Below, one piece after another: positions 20,041-30,525 of a stretch of DNA of 64,000 nt. This stretch comes from Achromobacter pulmonis (GTDB lineage: Bacteria > Pseudomonadota > Gammaproteobacteria > Burkholderiales > Burkholderiaceae_B): NCBI RefSeq assembly GCF_902859765.1, contig NZ_CADIJV010000002.1, positions 124,001-188,000 on the forward strand, written 5' to 3'. The translations under genes and the position numbers were made by a program. The notes below the pieces were generated by a model that was not told the origin of the DNA, did no database searches, and saw only the letters and a program-made list of their open reading frames with translations. Position 1 is the stretch's first letter. Each line of letters opens with the position of its first letter.

Positions 20041-21585
20041 ATGCCCTCGATCAGAACCCAGACCCTGTCATTGCGGGCACGAAGCCAACTGGCCAAATCG
20101 GAATCGGCGCAGGGCGTGGCGCTGGAACGCCTGTCCTCCGGGCTGCGCATCAATCACGCAGCCGACGATGCCGCCGGCAACGCCGTCGCCAGCCACTTCA
20201 CCGCCCACATTCGCGGACAGCACCAGGCGGCGCGCAACGCCAATGACGGCATCTCGCTGGCGCAAACCATCGAAGGCGCGCTGGGCGAAATGGGCCATAG
20301 CCCGCAACGCATCCGCGAACTCGCCGTACAGGCGCAGAATGGCAGCAATTCCCCCGGCGATCTGCAGGCCATCCAGGCCGAGATCGACCAGCAACTGGGC
20401 GAGATCGAACGCATTTCCCACCAGACCCGGTTCAACCAGCTGGAGGCCCTGTCCCAGGACGCCGACCTGACGATCCAGACGGGTGCGCATGACGGCGACA
20501 CCATCGACATCAAGACCCGGCGCATCGACACCCAGACCCTGAACCTGGACCGGCTCGACGTGGTGCACGATCCCCGCCTGGGCGCCAGCACCGACAAGAC
20601 AGTCATCAGCGCCCACGCCGAGCCCGCGCCGCCCGTCGCCGCGCCGCCGCCCGCGGGCGCCTTGCCGCCCGTGGCGGCGCCCCCGGCGACCACCACCGCC
20701 ACGCTGCACATCCGGATCGGCGCCACCGTCTTGACCGGGCTCAACGCGCACGTGTTCCGCTACGATTTCAATGGCGCGCCGCGCTATATCGTGCAAGAGC
20801 ATGGCGCCATCGCGCCCCTCAGCGTCACCAACTACCGTCTGGACCCGCTGCCCTTGCCCACCGGCGGCGTGCTCGATATCGACCTCGCCGCGCTGCCCGC
20901 CATCGATCTCGCGAAACTGAGTCCGGCCGAACAGGCGGCGCTGGCCACCGCAACGGCCCATTTTGCCGGCACGGCCATCACGGTTCCGGCCGCGCCGGCG
21001 GCACCGCCCGCGCCGCCGGCGGCGCCGCCTCCCGCCCTTGCGCCCACGGCCGATGTCGTCCAGAAAGACACGCCCATCCGGCTGTTGGATTTCCGGCGCA
21101 GCCTCGCGCCCGTCCCCACCGCCGAAGACGGCCGCCCCCTGTTCGACGCCGACACCAAGGTCCACTACCTGATGAACGCCAGCGGCCAGGCGAATGGCGA
21201 ATATGTCATCAGCGGCAGCGACGGCAACTTCTACGACATCAGCATTGCGCCCAGCGGCGAGGTGTCCTTCAAGCCCAAGGACGCGCCCCCGACCGTCAAC
21301 GTCAAGGTCGCCCCCATGAAGCGCGTGGCCCACGCGCTGGCACAGGTGGACAGCCTGCGTGGCGAGCTGGGCGCGGTGCAGAACCGCCTGGGCTCGGTCA
21401 TCACCAACCTGACCCACACCGCCGATATCCTCATCCAGGCGCGTGGCCGCATCGAAGACGCGGACTTCGCCGTCGAAACGTCCAACCTGACGCGGCAGCA
21501 AATCCTGCAACAGGCCAGCAAGGTGGCGCTGACGCAGGCCAACCAGCTGGCGCAGAACGTGTTGGCGCTGCTGCAGGAGGATTGA
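20041..21585 (+). CDS. Atypical flagellin with proline/alanine linkers
   Basis: A 514-residue flagellin-like protein. The N-terminal D0/D1 region (residues 1-165) is flagellin throughout, including LERLSSGLRINHAADDAAG and RNANDGISLAQTIEGAL. The C-terminal region (about 435-514) has VQNRLGSV, ARGRIEDADFA and ILQQASKVALTQANQLAQNVL. The middle is unusual: a Pro/Ala-rich linker near residues 195-220, a domain of about 100 residues with no similarity I recognise, a second Pro/Ala linker near 316-340, and another unrecognised domain. Ordinary flagellin ends in a short LLR-type tail; this one ends in LLQED. The ATG at 20041 has GGAG 6 bases upstream. No other flagellar genes are near, so it is an isolated paralogue. 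It could be a minor filament component or a surface-modified variant. Confidence 0.82.
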   Translation: MPSIRTQTLSLRARSQLAKSESAQGVALERLSSGLRINHAADDAAGNAVASHFTAHIRGQHQAARNANDGISLAQTIEGALGEMGHSPQRIRELAVQAQNGSNSPGDLQAIQAEIDQQLGEIERISHQTRFNQLEALSQDADLTIQTGAHDGDTIDIKTRRIDTQTLNLDRLDVVHDPRLGASTDKTVISAHAEPAPPVAAPPPAGALPPVAAPPATTTATLHIRIGATVLTGLNAHVFRYDFNGAPRYIVQEHGAIAPLSVTNYRLDPLPLPTGGVLDIDLAALPAIDLAKLSPAEQAALATATAHFAGTAITVPAAPAAPPAPPAAPPPALAPTADVVQKDTPIRLLDFRRSLAPVPTAEDGRPLFDADTKVHYLMNASGQANGEYVISGSDGNFYDISIAPSGEVSFKPKDAPPTVNVKVAPMKRVAHALAQVDSLRGELGAVQNRLGSVITNLTHTADILIQARGRIEDADFAVETSNLTRQQILQQASKVALTQANQLAQNVLALLQED

Positions 21586-21888
21586 GGCGTCATTGGCGCG
21601 GACCCGAACGCGCGGCGAAGAAAAGCCGGCGCCCCACCCCATTGCCGCACCGGCACATCGGCGCCGCTTTGCAAATGGCTGATGCAGGCCATCCAGGCCA
21701 AGGGTTCCCCTTTCACCGCATGCCGCTTATAGCAGGGCATGCTCATATCCTGCGGTCTGCTCGCCATATCCAGAACGGCAAGGACTCATCCTGTGCGCCG
21801 GGCATCGGACCGTCAACGATGACACGCCGTTAATCCGTTTGAGCCCCCGTGCGTGCAAGCCGCGCCACCGCAGCGACGCCGCGCCCGC
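21586..21888. other. Intergenic region between convergent genes, no feature seen
   Basis: About 300 bases between the flagellin-like gene and the convergent secreted protein gene. I see no convincing coding frame, no strong hairpin with a T-run and no known RNA motif. Confidence 0.5.
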
Positions 21889-23145
21889 TCAGTCAATCGC
21901 CAGATACGCCTGGCCACCCGGCTTGAGGTACGGCCGCAACGCCTGGAACGGCACGCGGCCGTGCGTGCCCAGGCAGGCGCCCGAGGCGTGGCCCACGCCG
22001 GACACCGACAGGCTCAACGCGCCCGGCGAGGTGGCGCCCAGAGCCAGGTATTGCGGCCAGAGGTCGGCGCAATCGTCGAGGCTGGGATGCTGCTCGGCCT
22101 GGCTCCCTGATGGACCGGCCTTGACCACCTGCTCCACCAACCTCGACAGCGCGGCGCTGGGTTCACGGCCGAAGGTTTGTTTGCCCGGTGCGTAGGCGTC
22201 GAACACGCGGTTCCAGTCCAGGTATTCGCCACGCAGCAGGTCGAAGGTATACGGTTCGAAATGATTGAACGGATGTGCCCCGCCGCAATCCAGACTGCCT
22301 GCTTCGGTCACGGTCATCAGCGCGCGCGACAGCCACGTGACGTTGATGTCTTCCTCGTCGAAGCCGCCCAGGGTGCCCGCGCCGGGATTCGCGCTGGTAT
22401 AGGCGGACGCCATGCATTCCAGCGCGCCCAGGCTCTTGCGCCAGTGGCGCTGTTCCAGCAGGTCATTGACGCGCCGCATGACCTGTGCATCGGGATGACG
22501 GCTGAGCCGCGGGTAGGCGAACCGGGTGCGCGGATCCACCCACATGTGGTAGGCCACCGCGCCCGCGCCGACATCCTTGCCCACGGGCTTGGCGTGACCG
22601 GCCAGCTTCAGCGTTTCATAGGGCGCGCGGGTGGCGTCGATGCCGGCCTTGAGGTCGATGTCGCCCAGATCGGTCTGCGCGGCGCGCGCCTGGGCGCGGT
22701 CGCGTTCGAGTTGATCGGTGTCGTAAGCAGCCACTCGTTGCAGGTCGAAGCGGCGTTGCTTGCCGGTGCGCGTGTCGGTCCACTGACCGCGATAGCCCTT
22801 GGCATCGCGCGCGCCCTGCCAGCTTGCCGCGCGGTCGGCCGCGTCGATCGTGGCCTGGTCCGAGGCGGGCGGCCGCGCCGGACGGGGCTTGGGCTCGTAC
22901 AGAAGATCGCCCGTGCCGCGCAAGGGAATGTCGACGCCGCTCCGGGGATAGAAGTAGCGACCGCTCACGACCCCGTCGGCGCCAGCTGTGTCGTCCAGTT
23001 CCAGCACCACTTCGCCGGCGCCTTGCAACGTGCCCTTGTAGACGGTGCGCTGGGCGGCATGGACGTCCAGCATGGCAATTGAAAGGACGGCCAGGGCCAG
23101 TACGGCAGGGCGGAAACGACGAAGACAAGGGGCAGGCAAGCGCAT
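21889..23145 (-). CDS. Secreted hypothetical protein
   Basis: A 418-residue exported protein of unknown function. I start it at the ATG at 23145, where a signal peptide (MRLPAPCLRRFRPAVLALAVL, cleaved after DVHA near residue 30) begins. The frame is open for another 112 codons upstream, but that stretch belongs to a separate small gene in a different effective frame. The mature protein opens with a beta-rich segment (TVYKGTLQGAGEVVLELDD) that looks like a small domain often found before uncharacterised periplasmic regions. A Cys pair pattern (LECMAS, LDCGGAHPFNHFEPYTFDLL, LDDCADLWPQYL) suggests disulfides and a globular C-terminal half resembling proteins annotated as DUF3298/RsiV-like (the HPFNHFEPYTFDL region). 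The resemblance is a pattern impression only. Confidence 0.65.
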   Translation of the reverse strand: MRLPAPCLRRFRPAVLALAVLSIAMLDVHAAQRTVYKGTLQGAGEVVLELDDTAGADGVVSGRYFYPRSGVDIPLRGTGDLLYEPKPRPARPPASDQATIDAADRAASWQGARDAKGYRGQWTDTRTGKQRRFDLQRVAAYDTDQLERDRAQARAAQTDLGDIDLKAGIDATRAPYETLKLAGHAKPVGKDVGAGAVAYHMWVDPRTRFAYPRLSRHPDAQVMRRVNDLLEQRHWRKSLGALECMASAYTSANPGAGTLGGFDEEDINVTWLSRALMTVTEAGSLDCGGAHPFNHFEPYTFDLLRGEYLDWNRVFDAYAPGKQTFGREPSAALSRLVEQVVKAGPSGSQAEQHPSLDDCADLWPQYLALGATSPGALSLSVSGVGHASGACLGTHGRVPFQALRPYLKPGGQAYLAID

Positions 23146-23179
23146 CGGGATTATCAGCCGCAAGAGTCGAATCTGCGCA

Positions 23180-23481
23180 CTATACCGGAGCGCCGGCGAG
23201 CCTCTGAGCGCTCCCGTCCGCGCCACCGCCCTGGCGCCACACCGTGGCACTGATGGCCTGGCGCAGCGCGGCCAGGTCCAGCGATGCCGCGCCCGCGGGG
23301 CCTGCGCGATGTGGTCGCTGATGCTGCCGCCCACATGCCGCGTGATGTCCAGCGCGGCCAGGCCAGCCAATTGCAGCGGCGCCAGCGCGGCCTTCAGACG
23401 CCGGCGATCCATGACGACAGCGGCCATGAAAGGCACGCCGGTCTCGGGACCGCCCATCCTGCCGCTCAAAGTTACGTCCAT
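23180..23481 (-). pseudogene. Small gene interrupted by a one-base frameshift
   Basis: A roughly 100-residue product in two frames. The first part starts at the ATG at 23481 behind an AAAGG site and reads MDVTLSGRMGGPETGVPFMA to SDHIAQAP. In the annotated frame the sequence then becomes arginine/tryptophan-rich with poor codon bias. Moving to the neighbouring frame restores normal composition, ASLDLAALRQAISATVWRQG, and ends at a TAG (23180-23182) 34 bases before the downstream secreted-protein gene. The shift needed is one missing base in the GC-run at about 23284-23301. Total span is 302 bases, one short of a whole number of codons. It may be a true pseudogene, a sequencing error in a G/C homopolymer, or a translational frameshift. 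Function unknown. Confidence 0.55.
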
Positions 23482-23700
23482 GGGACCTTTCTTTCGGTTT
23501 GTCGAATCCGCATGGCGCGCCTCATTTCATCGACACGACATTCAGCGCCCTTAGGCGCCTGGGCAGAGCCATGCGGGCCGCCGCGCCCTTGTCGCTGAGC
23601 GTGCCGGTACTGTCGCCGCCGCCGTATCGACGCGGCGCGGCCGCGATCTTGAGCATCGCCACGCGAAGCGATAAATTTGCTCCAGCGAAATCGTTACCGT

Positions 23701-23717
23701 GGCCTGCCGGGCAGGCC
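23701..23717. promoter_or_regulatory. Perfect palindrome before the 206-residue unknown gene
   Basis: GGCCTGCC-G-GGCAGGCC, 8-bp arms around one base, ending 19 bases before the ATG at 23737. The upstream 200 bases hold no gene on the plus strand. The site could be an operator for the gene that follows, or a structure masking its TTGGAG ribosome-binding site. Confidence 0.4.
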
Positions 23718-23736
23718 CGTCGTTGGAGTCGCACGC

Positions 23737-24357
23737 ATGGATATCATCGAAACGATCGCTTCGCACACCGCGGCCCTGCGAATGCCGCTATACGCCGTGA
23801 CGGCCAGCGCCATCCGCAAGGCCGACACGCCGCTGATTCTCACGCTTCACTGGCATGGCTTTCACCGTGATGGCATGGCCGAAGGCGGACTGCGCGCCGT
23901 CGCCGGTTCGGCGGTGCAGCTCAACCTGCGCTGGCACGAGTTTGCCGTGCTCGACCGCGCGATCATCGACGCCGGATGGGCGCTCGGCGCCTGGGACGTC
24001 GAGCGCGTGGCACGCCCCCCCTGGTGGCGCCTGAACGCGCCGGTCGCGGAAGCCGTGGCCGGCCACCGCGCCTTCGCCGACTATTCCGACCTGCCGCCTG
24101 CGGACGACCCGGTCGTGGTGGAAGCCCCCGACCAACGGGACCTGATCGCACTGGCCGCGCGCAAGGGCTACGTGCGTTGGCTGTTCAGGCCGCGCAAGGG
24201 GGGACTGTGGCGCCAGCTGGACGGCGACGACAGCACGCTGGACGCCGACGGCGGACGCACCCTGCCCTGCCCGGTTCCGCTGCAACCGGACGGCCGCGAA
24301 CTGCGCCGCAAGGTGCTTTACCGGCTCGGGCGCGGGAATGGATTTTTGATTCTTTAA
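23737..24357 (+). CDS. Conserved-looking hypothetical protein upstream of groES
   Basis: I do not recognise this 206-residue protein. It starts at an ATG preceded by TTGGAG. It has no signal peptide or membrane segment. The N-terminal half has beta-strand-like stretches ([25 protein letters not shown]) with several His and Trp residues; the C-terminal half is basic ([19 protein letters not shown]). Codon bias is normal for the window, which supports it being real. It lies 158 bases before groES, but a separate heat-shock-type promoter intervenes, so it need not be co-transcribed with the chaperonin genes. Confidence 0.6.
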   Translation: MDIIETIASHTAALRMPLYAVTASAIRKADTPLILTLHWHGFHRDGMAEGGLRAVAGSAVQLNLRWHEFAVLDRAIIDAGWALGAWDVERVARPPWWRLNAPVAEAVAGHRAFADYSDLPPADDPVVVEAPDQRDLIALAARKGYVRWLFRPRKGGLWRQLDGDDSTLDADGGRTLPCPVPLQPDGRELRRKVLYRLGRGNGFLIL

Positions 24358-24382
24358 GTTGCATTTTGAATCATTTTTGGCT

Positions 24383-24411
24383 CTTGAAGCGCTTTTGGCG
24401 CGCCCATAGAT
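24383..24411 (+). promoter_or_regulatory. Sigma-32 (heat-shock) promoter of groESL
   Basis: CTTGAAG (24383-24389) and CCCATAGAT (24403-24411) with a 13-base spacer closely match the RpoH consensus CTTGAAA-N12-14-CCCCATNT. It lies about 105 bases before the groES start. No CIRCE inverted repeat is visible, so control is probably by sigma-32 alone. Confidence 0.75.
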
Positions 24412-24515
24412 TTTTTGCGCATCCCGATCGCGGATGCCCGGCGCATGACGGCGCGATGTCGTGGCGATGCGCCGGCGTTCACTTTTTGATGATCAAGACT
24501 TCAGGAGATAGAGTC

Positions 24516-26487
<1,972 letters not shown>

Positions 26488-26510
26488 TCCGGCTCGGACC
26501 GGGCAGCGTG

Positions 26511-26545
26511 AAGGCATCGCGCCACGGGCGCGGTGCCTTTTTTTT
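26511..26545 (+). terminator. Intrinsic terminator of groESL
   Basis: A 12-bp stem with one G-T pair (26511-26522 with 26528-26539), a 5-base loop, and a run of eight T residues (26538-26545). It starts 23 bases after the groEL stop. Confidence 0.92.
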
Positions 26546-26649
26546 GCGTCGCGGCGCGAACGACCGCCGCCGCCGCGTCCTAGCGGGCCGATCTTCGACG
26601 CCGTCTATGCATTCGCGCCAACCGATTTCACGAATCAAAAACGCGGGGT

Positions 26650-26677
26650 CTTGAATCCGCGCGGACCGCACTTATAT
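26650..26677 (+). promoter_or_regulatory. Possible heat-shock promoter of the hsp20 pair
   Basis: CTTGAAT at 26650-26656 matches the sigma-32 -35 element; the downstream part (GCACTTATAT at 26668-26677) fits a sigma-32 -10 poorly and a sigma-70 TATAAT-like element somewhat better. It lies about 85 bases before the first hsp20 ATG and after the groEL terminator, so the hsp20 genes need a promoter here. Confidence 0.45.
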
Positions 26678-26758
26678 CTCCGTTGAAGCGGTCGAGCGGC
26701 TGGCGATTGCAACGCATGAAGCGGCCCCGATCCTGTCCAACCATCTTGGGAGGTAATC

Positions 26759-27202
26759 ATGGCGAACTACCCATTCACCGATACCGGTGTCGAGTCCTTC
26801 TTCGACGCGGTCCAGGAACAGATGGACCGCATCCTGCGCGGCGCGGGCCTGCCCGCCAACCTGCGCGCCCTGCCGCGCGGACATTTTCCGCCGGTCAATA
26901 TCGGCGTGTCGGATGACGCCGCGGTCGTGGTGGCATTCATTCCCGGCATCGACCCGGACACCCTGAAAGTGTCCATCGAGAAGGGCCTGCTGACGATCAG
27001 CGGCACGCGCGAAGCGCAAGCACTGCCCGAGAATGCGCGCTATTACGCGCGTGAACGCGCCGACGGTTCATTCACGCGCGCCATCGAACTGCCGGCCGAC
27101 GTCGACGCCGACAACGTGCAGGCGCGCTATGTCGATGGCTGCCTGCTGGTCTCCATCAAGAAGAAGGAGTCCTCCAAGCCGCGCCTCATCCCGGTGCAGT
27201 AA
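26759..27202 (+). CDS. Small heat-shock protein, Hsp20/alpha-crystallin family (first of pair)
   Basis: A 147-residue holdase chaperone that binds unfolding proteins without ATP. The alpha-crystallin domain runs from about residue 43 to 140: FPPVNIGVSDDAAVVVAFIPG, DTLKVSIEKGLLTISGTRE, RADGSFTRAIELPADVDADNV and YVDGCLLVSIKKKE. The terminal PRLIPVQ supplies an I-X-I/V-like anchoring motif. A GGGAGG ribosome-binding site precedes the ATG. The second hsp20 gene follows after 34 bases, so the two are an operon and may form mixed oligomers. Confidence 0.92.
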   Translation: MANYPFTDTGVESFFDAVQEQMDRILRGAGLPANLRALPRGHFPPVNIGVSDDAAVVVAFIPGIDPDTLKVSIEKGLLTISGTREAQALPENARYYARERADGSFTRAIELPADVDADNVQARYVDGCLLVSIKKKESSKPRLIPVQ

Positions 27203-27236
27203 CGCCCGCCCGTCGCATTGTTCAGGAGATACCATC

Positions 27237-27623
27237 ATGAATACGCGTAACGAACTCGTTGTCGAACAAGAAGGCCGCGCCGCGCAGCGGCGCCCCGCCA
27301 CCCTGCCCGCCGTGGACATTTTCGAGGACACCGCCGGCGTCACGGTGCTGGCCGACCTGCCCGGCGTCACCAAGGAGCGCCTGAACATCAAGGTCGAATC
27401 CGACGTGCTGGTCATCGAAGGCGAAGCCGCCGTGCCGGTGCCGCGCGAACTGCGCCTGATCCACAGCGAACTGCGCGAGCCGCTGTTTCGCCGTTCGTTC
27501 CGGTTGGGACCGGAATTCGACAAGGAGGCGATCAGCGCCAACCTCAAGCAAGGTGTCCTGACGCTGCGCGTGCCGCGCGTCCGCGAGGCCCAGCCGCGCC
27601 AGATTCCGGTGACGGTGGCATAA
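27237..27623 (+). CDS. Small heat-shock protein, Hsp20/alpha-crystallin family (second of pair)
   Basis: A 128-residue Hsp20, distinct in sequence from its neighbour. The domain includes PAVDIFEDTAGVTVLADLPGV, ERLNIKVESDVLVIEGEA, REPLFRRSFRLGPEFDKEAI and LKQGVLTLRVPR, with QIPVTVA at the end. It starts at the ATG at 27237 behind CAGGAGA; the frame runs further upstream only as a shadow of the first hsp20. Together with the groESL variant it forms a compact stress block of four chaperone genes. Confidence 0.92.
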   Translation: MNTRNELVVEQEGRAAQRRPATLPAVDIFEDTAGVTVLADLPGVTKERLNIKVESDVLVIEGEAAVPVPRELRLIHSELREPLFRRSFRLGPEFDKEAISANLKQGVLTLRVPRVREAQPRQIPVTVA

Positions 27624-27625
27624 GC

Positions 27626-27672
27626 GCCATGCCGCGCCGCGGGGCCGCAAGGCCATCGCGGCGCGGCATGGC
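27626..27672. terminator. Long hairpin after the hsp20 pair
   Basis: A perfect 15-bp inverted repeat (27626-27640 and 27658-27672) with a 17-base loop begins just after the second hsp20 stop. It has no T-run. It could terminate or protect the 3' end of the transcript. Confidence 0.5.
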
Positions 27673-27842
27673 CGCCGCGGACCGCCGCCAGCGGCCGTCC
27701 GCGACCGCGCGCCTGGTCTCGGGCGCGGCCGAAATGCGCAATGACTGGCCAATTGCCGCCCGATGGCTGGCCAATCCTCCGGCGACGCGGGGATAATGAC
27801 CGTTTCCGCCAACGCCATTGCCCTTTGCAGGGAGCGCACTTC

Positions 27843-29744
27843 TTGGGCCCCACCCCCGATCCCGCCGCCCGCCCGCTCACCGTCGGCGAAGCCATCAATC
27901 TGGCCCATGCGCACTGGAACGCCGGCCAGGCGGCGCAGGCCGAGCACGTCTGCCTGCGGGTGCTGGACGCGGCGCCGGACCAACCCGACGCGCGACATCT
28001 GCTGGGCCTGATCGCCCACGCATACGGCCACCCCGATCTGGCGCTGGCGCATCTGCGCGCGGCCTGCCTGCCCGCCACCGCGCCGGCCGCCTATTGCAGC
28101 AATCTGGCCGAAATCTGCCGCCAGCAGGGCCGGCTCGAAGAAGCCGAAGCCGCGGCGCGACGCGCGGTCGCGGCGGACCCGGCGCTGGCCGACGGCTGGA
28201 ACAACCTGGGCATCATCCTGCAGGAAGCGGGCCAGCTCAGCGCCAGTCTCGAATGCCTGCGGCGCGTCGCCGCGCTGCGTCCCGACAACCCGCAGACCCA
28301 CAACAACCTTGGCAATACCTGCACGCGCCTCGGCGACAACCCGCAGGCGCTGGCCCATTACCGTCGCGCGCTGGAACTCGACCCGGACTATGCGCCGGCG
28401 CTGAGCAACCTGGCCGTGGCGCTGGGCGAAGACGGCCAGCATGAGGCTGCCCTGGCCGCGATCCGGCGCGCCATCGAGATCGACCCGCTGGTGCCGCAGG
28501 CCGTTCGGATCCTCGCCGCGCTGGAGCGCGCCAGGGCGCGCCACGCCCCAGCCCACGACGGCGCCGCACACCCGGGGCCAGCCCCGGCCGCCGACGACGA
28601 GCGCACGCAGACCGAGACCGAGGCATTGCTGCGCGCCGGCCAATACGTCGCCGCCGAAACGCTGTTGCGCCAGGCGCTGGCGCGCGGCGCGCGGCACGTG
28701 GCGCTGTCGCGGCTGCTCGCATTCGCCTTGCAGCGACAGGGGAAACTGGGCGAAGCGCGCGCCCTGCTGGAACAGGCGCTGCGCGCCCATCCCGGCGACG
28801 CCGCCTCGCGCTTCGACCTGGCCGAGATCCTGCTGGCGCAAGGCGATTTCGCGGCTGGCTGGCGCGAATACCGCTACCGCTATCGCCTGGCGCACACGGC
28901 GCTGCGGGCGCGTCACGTGCAGCGGCCGCGCTGGGACGGCCGTCCCATTCCCGGCCAGACGCTGCTGATCCACGATGAACAGGGCTACGGCGACACCTTC
29001 CAGTTCCTGCACCTGCTGGCGCTGGCCCGCGTGCGCAGCGGCGCGCGCGTTATTCTGGAAGTCAAGCAAGCCTGCCACGCCCTGGCGCGCCGCGCCGGCG
29101 GCTTCGACGAGATCGTCGTGGCCGGCTCGGCGCCGCCCGCATTCGACTGCCATTGTGAACTGCTGAGCCTGCCGCAGGCGCTGGGACTGCGGCTGGCGGA
29201 CCTGCCCGTGCGCACGGCCTATCTGCAGGCCGATCCGGGCCGCGTGGCGCACTGGCGCAGCCGGTTGGCGGCGTTGCCGCGCCCGCTGGTGGGGCTGGTG
29301 TGGGCGGGCAGCCCAAGCCATCCGCGCGATGCGCAGCGCTCGCTGGCGCTGGCCGACCTGGCGCCGCTGGCCCAAACCGGCGTCACGTTCGTCGGCCTGC
29401 AGCAGGGAGACGCGGCGGCCCAGGCCGATACGCCCGTGCCGGGCCTGGCCATGGTGTCCCTGAGCCGCGAGATCCGCGACTTCGACGACACCGCGGCGAT
29501 CCTGACGCTGCTTGACGTGCTGATCTCGGTGGATTCGGCGCCGGCACACCTGGCCGGCGCGCTGGGCCGCCCCGCCTGGGTCCTGCTGCCTTTCGTGCCG
29601 GATTGGCGCTGGCTGCTGGAACGCGCGGACACACCGTGGTATCCGTCGCTGCGCCTGTTCCGCCAACCCGCGGCGCAGACATGGCGCCCGGTGTTGGACG
29701 AGGTGGCCGGCGCGTTGCGGGCCTTGCGCGCCGACACGCGCTGA
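27843..29744 (+). CDS. TPR protein with glycosyltransferase-like C-terminal domain
   Basis: A 633-residue cytoplasmic protein. Residues 10-260 hold about seven tetratricopeptide repeats (for example GWNNLGIILQEAGQLSASLE and HNNLGNTCTRLGDNPQALAHYRRALELDPDYAPA). After a linker, further repeats near 280-360 lead into a C-terminal domain with LLIHDEQGYGDTFQFLHLLAL, LVGLVWAGSPSHPRDAQRSL and SVDSAPAHLAGALGRPAWVLLP. These are typical of heptosyltransferase-like (GT9/GT41-type) domains fused to TPRs. Such proteins often glycosylate surface proteins, but the substrate here is not shown. I chose a TTG start at 27843 because GGAG lies 8 bases before it and homology begins right after; the frame is also open from 27741. 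Confidence 0.75.
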   Translation: MGPTPDPAARPLTVGEAINLAHAHWNAGQAAQAEHVCLRVLDAAPDQPDARHLLGLIAHAYGHPDLALAHLRAACLPATAPAAYCSNLAEICRQQGRLEEAEAAARRAVAADPALADGWNNLGIILQEAGQLSASLECLRRVAALRPDNPQTHNNLGNTCTRLGDNPQALAHYRRALELDPDYAPALSNLAVALGEDGQHEAALAAIRRAIEIDPLVPQAVRILAALERARARHAPAHDGAAHPGPAPAADDERTQTETEALLRAGQYVAAETLLRQALARGARHVALSRLLAFALQRQGKLGEARALLEQALRAHPGDAASRFDLAEILLAQGDFAAGWREYRYRYRLAHTALRARHVQRPRWDGRPIPGQTLLIHDEQGYGDTFQFLHLLALARVRSGARVILEVKQACHALARRAGGFDEIVVAGSAPPAFDCHCELLSLPQALGLRLADLPVRTAYLQADPGRVAHWRSRLAALPRPLVGLVWAGSPSHPRDAQRSLALADLAPLAQTGVTFVGLQQGDAAAQADTPVPGLAMVSLSREIRDFDDTAAILTLLDVLISVDSAPAHLAGALGRPAWVLLPFVPDWRWLLERADTPWYPSLRLFRQPAAQTWRPVLDEVAGALRALRADTR

Positions 29745-29793
29745 CCACACACCGCCGCCAGGCCTGCCCCGGGCCAGCGGCGACGCTGCCGCG

Positions 29794-30525
29794 TCAGCGC
29801 AGCGCCACCCCTGTGGCGCCGTGCAAGGCGTCCAGCAGCCGCGCCTGGAAGGCCTCGTCATGCGCCGCCGGATGCGGTTCGCGCCGTTGTTGATGATGCC
29901 AATAACCGCCGCTGCGCAGGGCCGCGGGATCATCGGTCGTCGCCAGCCAGGCCTGGGTGACATGCCCCAGGCTCAGGTCGTCCGGCGCGTCCGGCCCGCC
30001 CATCCGGGTGGGCACCCAGCCTGGATCGACCGCGTGGCTGATCACGTCCGGCCACCGGTGCGCCACCGCCGCCGACAGCGCCGTCACGAACAGCTTGCTA
30101 TCGGAATACGAGCCGCTCTCGCGGCTGCCGTCCCAGGCCATGCCGCCCAGGTCCGGCCGGCCGTCGTAGTGCATTTCGCTGCTCAGATAGACCAGCCGGC
30201 GCGGCCGCTCCATCAATGCCGTCAACACATACGGCGCGATGACATTGACCGGCAGAATGGCCGCGCCGGTGAACACGCCGGCATTATGGATGACCGCGTC
30301 CATCCGGCCCAGCGCATTCACTTGGTCCGCCAGATCCCGCGCCTGGGCCAGGTCGGCAAGGTCGCCCACCACGGCCAGCGCCCCCTGCGACAGCAGCTCG
30401 CGCGCGGCGCCAAGACGCGCGCGGTTACGGCCGTGGACCACCACCATGTGTCCGTCCGCCAGCAGCGCGCGCGCGGCGGCCAGGCCAAGGCCGTCAACCG
30501 AGCCGGTAATGAAAATGCGTGCCAT
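29794..30525 (-). CDS. Short-chain dehydrogenase/reductase
   Basis: A 243-residue NAD(P)-dependent oxidoreductase. The cofactor motif is ITGSVDGLGLAAARAL, where the usual TGxxxGxG is kept. HNAGVFTG replaces the common NNAG. The catalytic Tyr and Lys lie in SYSDSKLF and the Ser in VYLSSEMHY. The HGRNRA segment suggests NADP preference. The WDGSRESGSYSDSK region resembles SDRs annotated as light-dependent protochlorophyllide-reductase-like or retinol-dehydrogenase-like. Substrate unknown; the gene stands alone. Confidence 0.88.
   Translation of the reverse strand: MARIFITGSVDGLGLAAARALLADGHMVVVHGRNRARLGAARELLSQGALAVVGDLADLAQARDLADQVNALGRMDAVIHNAGVFTGAAILPVNVIAPYVLTALMERPRRLVYLSSEMHYDGRPDLGGMAWDGSRESGSYSDSKLFVTALSAAVAHRWPDVISHAVDPGWVPTRMGGPDAPDDLSLGHVTQAWLATTDDPAALRSGGYWHHQQRREPHPAAHDEAFQARLLDALHGATGVALR

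Noticed and set aside
21889-23481. Extending the secreted hypothetical protein to a 530-residue product from 23481
   Set aside because: The extra N-terminal part has no signal peptide, loses codon bias halfway, and a good signal peptide starts at 23145. The upstream part is better explained as a separate small gene with a frameshift.
23146-23736. Plus-strand small frames between the secreted protein and the unknown gene
   Set aside because: No ribosome-binding site and Arg/Ala/Pro-rich composition; the minus-strand small gene fits codon bias better.
27222-29963. 913-residue open frame on the minus strand across the hsp20 and TPR genes
   Set aside because: It is the antisense shadow of high-GC genes with clear families on the plus strand; its composition is Ala/Gly/Arg/Gln-rich with no recognisable domain.
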